NCBI RefSeq assembly: GCF_000747095.1
Contig: NZ_JQGL01000017.1
Location: 1-57,165 of the forward strand
Source: Sulfuricurvum sp. MLSB
GTDB lineage: Bacteria > Campylobacterota > Campylobacteria > Campylobacterales > Sulfurimonadaceae
DNA: 57,165 nucleotides
Direction of reading: 5' to 3'
The notes beneath the pieces were generated by a model. The model worked only from the letters and a program-made list of their open reading frames with translations, ran no database searches and was not told where the DNA came from. Below, in pieces: positions 42,938 to 52,700 of this stretch. The first letter of the stretch is position 1. Every line of letters starts with the position of its first letter. The position numbers and the translations under genes were made by a program.

Positions 42938-44278
42938 ATGGCGGAAATCAAACGTATTTTAGTGGCGAACCGGGGCGAAATCGCTCTGCGCGCCATTCGA
43001 ACGATCAAAGAGATGGGCAAAGAGGCGGTTGCCGTCTATTCGACTGCCGACAAAGACGCGTCGTACCTGAAATTGGCCGATGCGGCGATTTGTATCGGTG
43101 CGGCGCCCAGTTCGCAAAGCTACCTTAATATTCCCGCTATTATCGCCGCGTGCGAAATCAGCGGGTGCGATGCGGTATTTCCGGGATACGGATTTTTAAG
43201 TGAAAATCAGCATTTCGTCGAGATATGTACCCACCACGGGATTAAGTTCATCGGGCCGACTCCGGAAGTTATGGTCATGATGTCCGATAAATCCAAAGCC
43301 AAAGATGTCATGATCGCCGCCGGTGTTCCGGTTGTTCCGGGATCTGACGGTGCGATCAAAGATATCGCGGACGCTGCGGTTCGCGCCAAAGAGGTCGGAT
43401 ACCCGATCATTCTTAAAGCGGCTGCCGGCGGCGGCGGGCGCGGAATGCGTGTCGTTGAAGACGAAAGTTATCTCGAAAATGCCTTTTTGGCGGCGGAAGC
43501 CGAAGCGATCGGCGCATTCGGCGACGGCACCATCTACATGGAGAAATTCATTAAAAACCCGCGCCACATTGAGGTTCAGGTTATTGCCGACAGCCACGGC
43601 AACGTGTTGCATATCGGCGAACGCGACTGTTCGATGCAGCGCCGCCACCAAAAGCTTATCGAAGAATCGCCTGCGGTTGCGTTGACTCCAGAAGTGCGTG
43701 CCGAGCTGCACGCATCTGCGGTGCGTGCGACCAAATACATCAAGTACGAAGGGGCGGGGACGTTCGAGTATCTGCTCGATGCCGATAAAAATTTCTACTT
43801 TATGGAAATGAACACCCGTCTTCAGGTGGAACACTGCGTTTCCGAAATGGTTAGCGGTCTGGATTTGATCGAGATGATGATCCGTGTTGCCGAAGGCGAA
43901 GCGCTTCCGGCGCAGGAGAGCGTCGTCCTCAGCGGACATTCGATCGAGTGCCGCATTACCGCCGAAGATCCGGTTAAATTCCTGCCGTGTCCGGGGAAAA
44001 TCACCCAGTGGATCGCTCCCGGCGGCCGTAACGTCCGTATCGATACCCATGCGCATGCAGGGTATATCGTTCCGCCGACCTACGATTCAATGATCGGAAA
44101 GCTGATTGTCCACGGCAAAGACCGTAACGACGCGATCGAGCGGATGCACCGCGCACTCAGCGAGTTTACGATCACCGGGATCAAAACCACGATTCCGTTC
44201 CACATGAAAATGATGAAAAACCCTGATTTCGTTTCCAATAACTTCGATACGAAATACCTCGAACGCTACAACGGCTAA
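42938..44278 (+). CDS. accC: Biotin carboxylase subunit of acetyl-CoA carboxylase
   Basis: 446 residues, full family length. ATP-grasp enzyme: ILVANRGEIALRAIRTIKEM start, GYGFLSENQHFVEIC, the glycine-rich KAAAGGGGRGMRVVED ATP lid, HIEVQVIADSHGNVLHIGER, CSMQRRHQKLIEESPAVAL and the metal/carboxylate MEMNTRLQVEHCVSEMVSGLD. It carboxylates biotin on AccB, using ATP and bicarbonate. Directly downstream of accB (2-base gap), as usual in Proteobacteria. Confidence 0.97.
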   Translation: MAEIKRILVANRGEIALRAIRTIKEMGKEAVAVYSTADKDASYLKLADAAICIGAAPSSQSYLNIPAIIAACEISGCDAVFPGYGFLSENQHFVEICTHHGIKFIGPTPEVMVMMSDKSKAKDVMIAAGVPVVPGSDGAIKDIADAAVRAKEVGYPIILKAAAGGGGRGMRVVEDESYLENAFLAAEAEAIGAFGDGTIYMEKFIKNPRHIEVQVIADSHGNVLHIGERDCSMQRRHQKLIEESPAVALTPEVRAELHASAVRATKYIKYEGAGTFEYLLDADKNFYFMEMNTRLQVEHCVSEMVSGLDLIEMMIRVAEGEALPAQESVVLSGHSIECRITAEDPVKFLPCPGKITQWIAPGGRNVRIDTHAHAGYIVPPTYDSMIGKLIVHGKDRNDAIERMHRALSEFTITGIKTTIPFHMKMMKNPDFVSNNFDTKYLERYNG

Positions 44279-44410
44279 TAGCCGTCGCAGCGCCTTCATT
44301 TCCCTTCTTTAATTTCCTCAATTAATTTTTTTGGCTGTCTGCTTTTTACGTTCTTTTTACACTGTTTCGTTACCCTAAGATGACAATAATAATCTGCTCA
44401 AAGGGTATAA

Positions 44411-46540
44411 ATGAACAATTTAAGCATCGCGCAAAAAGTACACATACCGCTCATCGCTTCGATCGGCGTCGGATTTGTGATCGTATTGATCAACTATTGG
44501 GCATCGGTCGATCAGCTCAGATCAAATGTCTATACAGCGCAGGCCAAAGAGATGACAACGGTTTTCGGCGAGGCGATTGAATCGAAGAAAAACGTGGGTA
44601 TCACCAATGCAATCAGCATCTCGAAAAACAGCGCAGTAGTCAACGGGCTGGCGAGCGGGGACCGGGCTCAAATGCTCAGCAGCCTCAAATCGCTTTCCAA
44701 AGAGTACAAAGAAAATACCAAATTCGGGAACATCAAAATCCATGTCCACGACAGCGATGTCCGCAGTTTTCTGCGTGTGTGGAAACCGGAGAAATACGGA
44801 GACGATCTCTCCGGTTTTCGTAAAACGATTGTTGCGGTCAAAGAGAGCCGCAAACCGTTGGTTGCCATTGAAGTCGGGGTTGCCGGACTGGAATTGCGCG
44901 GTATTGCACCGATTTTGTCCGGAGGCGCATACATCGGATCGGTTGAGTTTATGCAAGGCCTTAACTCGGTCGTCAAGGATTTGCGTGAGGATTTCGGCAC
45001 CGAAGTGATTGTTGCCATTGATAACCGCTTTTTAGAGACTGCTAACGAACTGGCAAATGCCCGCAAAATAGGTGAGGGCCATACGCTTGCGGTCAAAGAA
45101 GATGTAATAGACAAAGCCTTTTTGGAAGAATTGGGAAGCAGCACGTTTGACCCTGCGGCCGGCTCTTTTGTCACTGATGGGTACTACGTTACGCCGATCG
45201 CGATCAAAGACTACTCCGGTGAACAGATCGGATACGCGTTTTCGGGGAAAAAACTTGAAACCGTCGAAGCACTCATCAACGAATCCGAAAATTCGCTGCT
45301 TCGCCAACTCGTCATCATGGCGCTGATCGATGCGGTCATATTGTTTTTGCTGATCATCATTGTGCGCCGCGCCGTAACGGGACCGATTGAGCATTTGGAC
45401 GTCATTGCGCAGGAACTGGCCAGCGGGGATGCGGATCTTAGCAAACGGCTTCATGTCGCTTCGAACGACGAGATCGGCAAAGCGGCCGAGAGTTTCAACG
45501 TATTTATCGACAAAGTCGAAGCGATTGCCATCGAAGCGCAGAAAAAAGCGGCGGAGGCATCGGAGGCAAAAGCGAAAACGGAAGAACAGGTGCGAAAAAT
45601 TCAGATGTCGCTGGCCTTGGCACACGGAATGATCAGCGGCAACATCGATAATGCCGGCAGTCTTCGCAGCTCTTTGGAAAGCAGCATCGAGGACCTCACT
45701 GACGTGAACGAGTTGAATAACGAGACAGGAGTTGTCGTAGATCAGGTGAGTGCCCAAACCGATGCCATCATGACGAGTATGTCCAACATTACCGAAATGA
45801 TCAACAATTCCCGCGAGAATTCCGAACAGCTGAACCACAACGTCAGCGAAATATCCAATGTTATCACGCTGATCAAAGACATTTCAGATCAGACGAACCT
45901 TCTGGCCTTGAACGCGGCGATCGAAGCAGCGCGCGCGGGCGAACACGGGCGCGGCTTCGCGGTCGTTGCCGACGAGGTGCGCAAGCTGGCGGAGCGGACG
46001 CAAAAAGCGACGAGTGAAGTCGAAGCAAACATCAGCGTCCTGAAACAAAATTCGGTCGGAATGGTCGAAAACAGCGAACAGGTCGAAGAATACGCAATCG
46101 ATTCGACCCGTCGTCTGGATGAGTTTAAACAGGTGATGTCACGTCTGATCCAAAATGTCGAAAAGATCAAACAGGACAATCAGGTGATTAGCCATGAAAT
46201 CTTCACCAATATGGCAAAAATCGACCATATGATTTTCAAAGCACACGCCTATGAAGCGGGCTTCGAGGGCAAAGTGTCTCATGTGTTCAGCGATCATCAC
46301 AGTTGTGCGCTTGGAAAGTGGTATGAGCACGGAGACGGAAAAGCCGTTTTTTCAGAATCTCCGGCTTACGGCCGTTTGAGTGCTCCGCATAAAAAAGTGC
46401 ACGAAGAGATTCGCAAAGCGATGGAATTGCTCTCCAAAGATCCGGTAGAGAATGACGAGAAGATTATTGCGTGTTTCGAAGAAGCGGAAAATGCGAGCCG
46501 GGAATTGTTTGTGATCCTGAATGAGATGGTGAAGGGATAA
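44411..46540 (+). CDS. Methyl-accepting chemotaxis protein with Cache sensor and CZB domain
   Basis: 709 residues. N-terminal membrane helix ([19 protein letters not shown]), a periplasmic Cache-type sensor (about 35-290; [33 protein letters not shown]), second membrane helix ([19 protein letters not shown]), HAMP (about 320-370), and the signalling hairpin tip [20 protein letters not shown]. The C-terminus is a zinc-binding CZB domain ([41 protein letters not shown]), with conserved His-Cys-His ligands. Such receptors sense zinc, chlorine oxidants or energy cues in Helicobacter and relatives. The ligand of the Cache domain is unknown. Monocistronic. Confidence 0.92.
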   Translation: MNNLSIAQKVHIPLIASIGVGFVIVLINYWASVDQLRSNVYTAQAKEMTTVFGEAIESKKNVGITNAISISKNSAVVNGLASGDRAQMLSSLKSLSKEYKENTKFGNIKIHVHDSDVRSFLRVWKPEKYGDDLSGFRKTIVAVKESRKPLVAIEVGVAGLELRGIAPILSGGAYIGSVEFMQGLNSVVKDLREDFGTEVIVAIDNRFLETANELANARKIGEGHTLAVKEDVIDKAFLEELGSSTFDPAAGSFVTDGYYVTPIAIKDYSGEQIGYAFSGKKLETVEALINESENSLLRQLVIMALIDAVILFLLIIIVRRAVTGPIEHLDVIAQELASGDADLSKRLHVASNDEIGKAAESFNVFIDKVEAIAIEAQKKAAEASEAKAKTEEQVRKIQMSLALAHGMISGNIDNAGSLRSSLESSIEDLTDVNELNNETGVVVDQVSAQTDAIMTSMSNITEMINNSRENSEQLNHNVSEISNVITLIKDISDQTNLLALNAAIEAARAGEHGRGFAVVADEVRKLAERTQKATSEVEANISVLKQNSVGMVENSEQVEEYAIDSTRRLDEFKQVMSRLIQNVEKIKQDNQVISHEIFTNMAKIDHMIFKAHAYEAGFEGKVSHVFSDHHSCALGKWYEHGDGKAVFSESPAYGRLSAPHKKVHEEIRKAMELLSKDPVENDEKIIACFEEAENASRELFVILNEMVKG

Positions 46541-46557
46541 GAACCCCTCGCCGTTAT

Positions 46558-47391
46558 CTATGGAAGACGCAGGACTTTGATGTCGGCGCTGAGACGCAAT
46601 CGGGTGAAATAATCGTTCAGAACCTGATTGCGTTTTTCAGCCAGAATGGCATTGGAAATCTCAGGACGGATCGAATCGAGATTTTCGGTCACGACGTTAA
46701 TCTTGTCTTTCATGTAAAAACTCATAAAGCCGTTTTTGCCGTTGGGGAGAATCGGCCCGAAGCTCCCTTCGGGAATTTTATTCAGTATTTGGGCCAGTTG
46801 CGGATGGACGGCGTTGAACGCGATGGTTTCATCTTTGACCTGGATGTTTTCGACATGGCGCATCGGATCGGCTATTTTTGCCTGCAGCGCTTCTTGGGAA
46901 GCCGCGAGGTAGGTGGTCACCTCAAAGCTCTCGGGGCGGGAAAAGTCATTCAGATGAAGCTGATAGTATTCCGCCTCTTCTTCTGCGCTCGGCTGCGCCA
47001 TTTTTGAAAACGCGATGCTCTGGTAGAGCTTTTGCCCCTTGAGCGTCTCTTCGACTTTGACTTTCAACTCTTTTTCGCTGATCCCCCGAACGGTTTGCAT
47101 CGCATTGTAAAACTGATCGACGGAAAGGTTGTTCTGGGCTGCCATCCGCGCAATCTCGTCACTCACTTCGGCGGGGGTGACGGTGATTTTTTTCTCCTGC
47201 GCTTCGAGTTGTTCGAGTTTTTTTCGAATCAGCGCATCGGCGCTTTGTTTGGCATTGGTACCGCTTTGTTTCATTTCTTGCTGAATTTCATAGAGGGTGA
47301 TAGGACTGTTTTTGACCAAAATACTTACCCCTCCGACAGGGGCGCTCCATAAAAAAGTGGCTAATACGGCTGAAAGGGTAAGGGAACGCAT
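46558..47391 (-). CDS. Periplasmic peptidyl-prolyl isomerase / SurA-like chaperone
   Basis: 277 residues from ATG 47391 (GGAG ribosome site). Signal peptide MRSLTLSAVLATFLWSAPVG. The remainder is SurA-N-like: SILVKNSPITLYEIQQEMKQ, DALIRKKLEQLEAQEKKITV, SVDQFYNAMQTVRGISEKEL, then a parvulin-type domain of degenerate form (EVTTYLAASQEALQAKI ... FGPILPNGKNGFMSFYMKDK). It would help outer-membrane protein folding, like Campylobacter PEB4 or Cj1289. The gene is divergent from gltX and convergent with the chemoreceptor gene. Confidence 0.8.
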   Translation of the reverse strand: MRSLTLSAVLATFLWSAPVGGVSILVKNSPITLYEIQQEMKQSGTNAKQSADALIRKKLEQLEAQEKKITVTPAEVSDEIARMAAQNNLSVDQFYNAMQTVRGISEKELKVKVEETLKGQKLYQSIAFSKMAQPSAEEEAEYYQLHLNDFSRPESFEVTTYLAASQEALQAKIADPMRHVENIQVKDETIAFNAVHPQLAQILNKIPEGSFGPILPNGKNGFMSFYMKDKINVVTENLDSIRPEISNAILAEKRNQVLNDYFTRLRLSADIKVLRLP

Positions 47392-47480
47392 CGAATCTCC
47401 TGGCACAAAGTTCTCTATTTTACCCGCTTTTAACATAGCCTCAACTAAAATTGTGTAATTGTTTTAAAAGGAATTTCATC

Positions 47481-48863
47481 ATGGTAGTTACTCGTTTCGC
47501 CCCCAGCCCGACGGGGTATTTGCACATCGGCGGATTACGGACGGCGCTGTTGAGCTATTTGTGGGCCAGACGTAATAACGGGAAGTTTTTGCTCCGTATC
47601 GAAGACACCGATTTCAGCCGTAACGACGAAGCGGCGGCACGAGCGATTGTCGAGGCGTTCAAATGGGTCGGATTGGAGCACGACGGAGAGATCGAATACC
47701 AGTCTTCGCGCTTGGCTATTTACCAAGAATACGCCCAGAAGCTTCTGGATGAGGGGAAAGCGTATCGCTGCTACATGTCCAAAGAGGAGCTGGAAGCGCT
47801 GCGCGAAGAGCAGAGCGCGCGCAAAGAGCGCCCCAAATACGACAACCGCTACCGCGATTTTACGGGGACCCCTCCCGAGGGGAGAGAGAGCGTTATCCGT
47901 ATCAAAGCTCCGCTGAGCGGCACGTTGACAGTGCATGACGGGGTCAAAGGAGATGTCGTCTTCAATGTCGAGGATATCCTTGATGATTTCATCATTGCAC
48001 GTGCCGACGGTACTCCGACGTACAATTTCGTCGTTGCCGTGGACGATGCGCTGATGGGAGTGACCGACGTTATCCGAGGGGACGATCACCTCTCCAACAC
48101 CCCCAAACAGATGGTCGTTTACGACGCGCTCGGTTTTCCGATCCCGAAATTTTTCCATGTGCCGATGATTCACAACCACGAGGGGAAAAAACTCTCCAAA
48201 CGCGACGGCGCGACCGACGTCATGATGTACAAACAGCTGGGCTACACTCCCGAGGCGCTGCTGAACTTTCTGGTTCGTCTGGGATGGAGCCACGGAGACC
48301 AGGAGATTTTCTCGCTGAGCGAGATGCTCGAGCTCTTCGATCCGAGCGACATCAACCGCTCCGCGTCGGTGTACAACGTCGAAAAGCTCGACTGGCTCAA
48401 CAGCCATTATCTCAAAAACATGCCGAACGAGAAACTCTGCGAACTTCTTGAATTTCACGGCGTGGTACTGATCAGCCATGACAAACGGGAGATTTTGCTT
48501 GACGCGGTCAAAGAGCGTGCCAAAACGCTTGTCGAGATGGCGATATTGATCGGAGAGATTCTGGTCCGTCCTGCCGACTATGACGAAGCGGCATTGAAAA
48601 AAGGGTACAAAGAGGACAGTAAAGAGGTATTGGAAAAATTCTGTGCAGCTCTTCAGAGTGCCGAACAACTACATCTCCCCAGCGATTACCATCATGTGAT
48701 GGAACAGGTGGTTTCGGAGCTGGGGATCGGTTTTGGGAAAATCGGCCAGCCGTTGCGGATCGCGCTGATGGGGAAACTCTCAGGCCCCGGTCTGGACAGC
48801 GTCATGGCGATCATCGGAGTGGACGAAACGCTCGCGCGGGTCGAAGCGCTTCTTCAGCGGTAA
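47481..48863 (+). CDS. gltX: Glutamate--tRNA ligase
   Basis: 460 residues from ATG 47481 (AAAAGGAATTTCATC upstream). Class I synthetase: RFAPSPTGYLHIGGLRTALL (HIGH-like), the KMSKS-like loop GKKLSKRDGATDV, and the anticodon-binding C-terminus. The family doublets in epsilonproteobacteria (GltX1/GltX2) raise the possibility that this enzyme charges tRNA-Gln as well or instead; motif inspection alone cannot separate them. Followed by a perfect hairpin terminator at 48877-48896. Confidence 0.95.
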   Translation: MVVTRFAPSPTGYLHIGGLRTALLSYLWARRNNGKFLLRIEDTDFSRNDEAAARAIVEAFKWVGLEHDGEIEYQSSRLAIYQEYAQKLLDEGKAYRCYMSKEELEALREEQSARKERPKYDNRYRDFTGTPPEGRESVIRIKAPLSGTLTVHDGVKGDVVFNVEDILDDFIIARADGTPTYNFVVAVDDALMGVTDVIRGDDHLSNTPKQMVVYDALGFPIPKFFHVPMIHNHEGKKLSKRDGATDVMMYKQLGYTPEALLNFLVRLGWSHGDQEIFSLSEMLELFDPSDINRSASVYNVEKLDWLNSHYLKNMPNEKLCELLEFHGVVLISHDKREILLDAVKERAKTLVEMAILIGEILVRPADYDEAALKKGYKEDSKEVLEKFCAALQSAEQLHLPSDYHHVMEQVVSELGIGFGKIGQPLRIALMGKLSGPGLDSVMAIIGVDETLARVEALLQR

Positions 48864-48876
48864 CGCTTTCCTTTTT

Positions 48877-48896
48877 TCGCCCTGTCGGGCGATTTT
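48877..48896 (+). terminator. Rho-independent terminator of gltX
   Basis: TCGCCC-TGTC-GGGCGA hairpin (48877-48892) followed by TTTTAATT, 13 bases after the gltX stop. Confidence 0.75.
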
Positions 48897-48916
48897 AATT
48901 CCCATCGATTCTAAGT

Positions 48917-48922
48917 TATAAT
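48917..48922 (+). promoter_or_regulatory. Candidate -10 element of mntA-hepT
   Basis: Exact TATAAT 32 bases before the mntA ATG, downstream of the gltX terminator. Confidence 0.5.
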
Positions 48923-48954
48923 AGCTTTACTATTTTCTATCGAAAGGGTCATAG

Positions 48955-49245
48955 ATGCGGTTGCAACGTTCTGAAATCGATATTATCAAATCAACGTTGC
49001 ATGAAATAATTGACGATGCAAAGATTTTTTTGTTCGGAAGTCGAACCGATGATACCAAAAAGGGGGGAGACATCGACCTCTTTGTCCAAACCCGCAAATC
49101 CATCACGCTAAAAGACGAACTCAAAATCCTCTCTCGCATGGAGCTTCGGGGGATAGGACGCAAAATCGATCTGATTATTCAAACCCCGCAAACCCCTCCT
49201 CAGAAACTTTTTGAAACGATACTAAAAGAGGGGATATTGCTATGA
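48955..49245 (+). CDS. mntA: MntA-type nucleotidyltransferase antitoxin
   Basis: 96 residues, a minimal nucleotidyltransferase: FLFGSRTDDTKKGGDIDLFV holds the G-S-x9-D-x-D catalytic motif, and the third acid is in RKIDLIIQTP. MntA proteins add AMP groups to a tyrosine of the cognate HepT toxin and neutralise it. The gene overlaps hepT by 4 bases (ATGA). Its position next to a restriction-modification cassette and its type suggest a defence or stability role, but the function here is inferred from the family. Confidence 0.9.
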   Translation: MRLQRSEIDIIKSTLHEIIDDAKIFLFGSRTDDTKKGGDIDLFVQTRKSITLKDELKILSRMELRGIGRKIDLIIQTPQTPPQKLFETILKEGILL

Positions 49246-49691
49246 TGCAAGAGATTATAGAAAAAATCCATCTACACCTGCACCGTGCAAAAAGTGCAGT
49301 CAATGAGATCAAAGCGTGGAGCCATATCGATTCGGGAGTTTTTGAAGATTTTGAAAAAATCAAAACGATCGATACCTTCATTTATCGTTTTATCAAGCTT
49401 CAAGACATGATGGGAGAGAAGCTGTTTCGGATCTTTTTGGACGAAATTGGCGAATACCGCGACAATATGTCTCTTTTGGATATTTTAGACAAACTGGAAA
49501 AGCTCGAAATTATCGAAAACGGCGAAGAGTGGATGACCTATCGAAAGCTCCGCAATAAGCTCACCCATGAATATCCGAGCAATGAAAACGAGATCGTCGA
49601 GGGGATCAAACTCTCCATCGAGGTATTTGGTGAGATTGAAAAGATTTTGGAAAATATCGAAAGCTACAAAGAGCGGCGTAAGCTTATTTAG
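49242..49691 (+). CDS. hepT: HepT-type HEPN toxin
   Basis: 149 residues, an all-helical HEPN domain protein. The catalytic RNase motif R-x4-H-x-Y is present as RNKLTHEY, where Tyr is the residue adenylylated by MntA. Upstream segments KTIDTFIYRFIKLQDMMGEK and MSLLDILDKLEKLEIIENGE are typical for HepT of the nucleotidyltransferase-associated type. Its stop lies just 20 bases before the first 30-bp repeat, and the repeat's hairpin terminates this operon. Confidence 0.9.
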   Translation: MMQEIIEKIHLHLHRAKSAVNEIKAWSHIDSGVFEDFEKIKTIDTFIYRFIKLQDMMGEKLFRIFLDEIGEYRDNMSLLDILDKLEKLEIIENGEEWMTYRKLRNKLTHEYPSNENEIVEGIKLSIEVFGEIEKILENIESYKERRKLI

Positions 49692-49710
49692 CCGCGACGA
49701 ATTTTTCCGA

Positions 49711-49735
49711 GAGAGGGGTTTAGCCCTCTCTTTTT
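49711..49735 (+). terminator. Terminator of mntA-hepT (within repeat copy 1)
   Basis: GAGAGGG-GTTTAG-CCCTCTC hairpin followed by TTTTT, 20 bases after the hepT stop. It also forms most of the direct repeat, and on the other strand it encodes part of the ancestral MqnA tail. Confidence 0.75.
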
Positions 49736-49741
49736 CGCTTC
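49712..49741 (+). repeat. 30-bp direct repeat, copy 1 (left edge of R-M cassette)
   Basis: Identical, base for base, to 53553-53582. On the minus strand it encodes the ten residues EAKKRGLNPS, continuing to LGKIRRG and a stop at 49688-49690. This looks like the original C-terminus of MqnA, now separated from its gene by the cassette. The copy also contains the hepT terminator. Confidence 0.9.
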
Positions 49742-49750
49742 AAAAAAATC

Positions 49751-52700
49751 TTACAGATATTTTTTTAAAATTCCTTCTTTTTGTTTTGGAATCTCTGCGA
49801 TTTGAGTCTCCAAAAGAGCTATTTGCGCTTCAATTTTTTCTATTTTAGAAACGATTTTTTGCTGTTCGGAAAGTGGTGGAACATTTATTTCTATTGGTTT
49901 TAAATTTATTACAGAAAGTCCAGGTTGAGCTGTTCCAGTAGCATATTGATTCAAATTCATAGAAACTAATTTGTGGTGTAGCCAATTTATATCAATATCA
50001 TTTAAAGGTTTTGCAACTAAAGCATGTTCTGTTGCGTGAAATTTACCTTCAACTAAATGAACATTACCGCATAAAGCACCTTGTCTACCAACTAAAGAAT
50101 ATTTTCCTTCATGAGTAAAAGTTTTTACATAACCTCTCAAACCATTTCCTCCATAACAAGGGAATGAATTTTCTATTTTCTCTTTACTAATATTTCCAAC
50201 TTTTACAAAATCTCCTGCTTTCAACTTACAAACTTCATCAAACCTTTTTATAACAGTTTCATTATTAGAACTAAAAATTTCGTTTGATTTTGATTTCAAA
50301 CTCTCAATTTCCTCTTTCGCTTTCTTCTCTTTCGCTTCTAAAACTGCAATTTCATTTACAATTTTTTGTTGAATGTCGAGTGGTGGAAGTGGTATTTTTA
50401 AAGAGTTAAAAGTTTCAATTTCAAGATTTTTTTGTGCAACACCTTGACCACACAAATAAACTCTCTCTTGATTTAAGAATAAATATTGATTTAAGTAATT
50501 TTGATTTAGAACAGATGAATCGGATGTGTTTAGAGTTAATCCTGAATCATTTAGGAAGAATTTTCCATATACATACCTGACACATTTTGGTGACATCCCA
50601 AATCTTGAAATTATAAAAACATCTTCTCTATTATAATCGTTTGATTTGAAAGTTTCTCCTCCGCCTCCATATACAGGGTAAACACTGCCTTGTGCAGTTT
50701 TTTTTACAATGCGAGTTCCATAGTCAATAGTTGAAATTTCACCCAGTCTTTTTAGTTGCCATTTGCTTTCAATTTTTACTTTTTTTTTAACCGAAAGCGA
50801 AATATTTTTTTCAAACTCCACTCGATCAAAAGTTAGCATATCTACCAAATTATGTCTAGTAACATTGTTTTGAATACTCTCATGTATTGGGCTATCAAAA
50901 TCACCCTCGAATGCTTTGTAGATATAAGTACTTGCTTTTGTTGGATTGTCAAAAATATTAGAGTCAAAGAGTTGCGTGCACTCATCTATACTTTTGCCTC
51001 TTTGTATAGGATGAATCCCTTCACTTCCTCTACGGTTACTAAATTCATACCCTAAAAAGCGTTTTTCTGCATCTTTTTCACCACTTTTTATCAGTATTAC
51101 TTTTTGTGGATAGGTGAGAATAAAATAGTAGAGTTTTTCTGCTTCTCGCTCTAGTAATAGATTCCAAAACTCTTTCTCATTTTTGGCTTTTAGTTTTTTG
51201 CGATATTCGGTATAAATTTCATGTTTTGTTATCTTTTCATTGGGTTCACATTTGAGCATAGATATATAATCATCAAATGAAATGGCTCCCCACACATAAT
51301 TTATATATTTAGTTACTGGTTTTTCAACGCCACCCAGTGTAACATCTTGATATACACTAAAAAACTTTTCAATAGCTATTTTGAGATTGATACTGTCGTA
51401 GTTATTTCTTCTTCGCATAAATAAAGTGACAGTATTGGTTCCTGTTGCCATAAAGGTATTGGAACCGAGTTCCGCAATAGCAATAATTTCAAAATATTGC
51501 AAAATTATTTCTCTGGTTTTTGTGTAAATTCCAGTATTACTAAGTATTGAGCTTGGTAGAATAATACCTGTTACTCCGCCATCTTTGAGTAATTGTTTGG
51601 TTCGCTCCACAAATAAGCATTCAATCTCTGAGCTATTGTCTGTGAGCTTATCATAAAGTTCAAAATCATTTTCTCTATAGTATTCACGTGATGCATTTTT
51701 AAATGCAGATACAGAATAAGGGGGATTTGAAACCAATATTTCAAATTGTTTATTTTCTTGGCAAAAGTCTTTGTCTATTTCGTTTAATTTTCCTTTGTAA
51801 TCGCTGTGTTTGAAATTGGATAATCCATCAGAATGCATAACGTTTGCCAGCCCATCTCCATGTAGGTAACAACCAACTTTCCCAACTTTTACTAATCGGT
51901 AATCTTTTTCTATGCCATAAACATATTGTGATGCCCAATCAAAATGTCTAATCTTGGAAACATCAATAAAACTTTTTGCTTCTGATTTTAATTTGCTTGT
52001 GTCTGTATTTAAAAGTAATCGCTGAATTTCGTGCATACTCTCAGTGAGAAAATGTCCACTTCCTGCGGCATAATCTATGATAAAAGGGAGTAAATCATCT
52101 TTTTTACCAGATTTCAATTTGTCTTCTACCATTTTGTCAATAGGTAAACTTTTTATAATAAATTGTGCAATAGGAACAGGTGTAAAAAATTGTCCAGACT
52201 CTTGTTTAAGTCCGGTTGTTAAAAGTAATTCAAAAAAATCAGATAGATACTGTTGTTTTTGAGTGTAGCGTATTTTAAAACCTTGTAATAGTTCTACAAC
52301 TTCTTTGACAACTTTTGCATTTTCCAAAAATGATTTTTGATCATAAACTTCTTTAATAGCAAATTCATTATTTTTTTCTAAACGTAGTCTTGCAATCTCA
52401 GTTTTAAGTGATTTTTTTAATTGTTCATCCCCGCTAAAGAGCGATGCATATTTTGAATCGAAATCTTCATCTGAAAAGTCTGTTACATTTTTATCTAAAA
52501 AATCTTTCATTCCATTTTTATATAAATCAGTCAATCTAAGCTGAAAAGAAACATTATCGTCTTTGCCTTCAATCCATTGAAAATCTAACTCTTCGTCTGT
52601 ATTATGTTTTGATTTTTCATCATAAATTTTACAAAGAAATAGTGTAAAAATTTTATTAAAAGCATTTGGCTTGTCTGAAACTACATTGTGACGAAGGATT

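Noticed and set aside
44279-44410. Riboswitch or sRNA in the gap before the chemoreceptor gene
   Set aside because: The 132 bases are T-rich without a convincing stem set or sigma-28 promoter; nothing supportable was seen.
48955-49691. MntA-HepT as part of the R-M cassette
   Set aside because: Both genes lie left of repeat copy 1 and have chromosomal-like composition, so they are outside the inserted segment.
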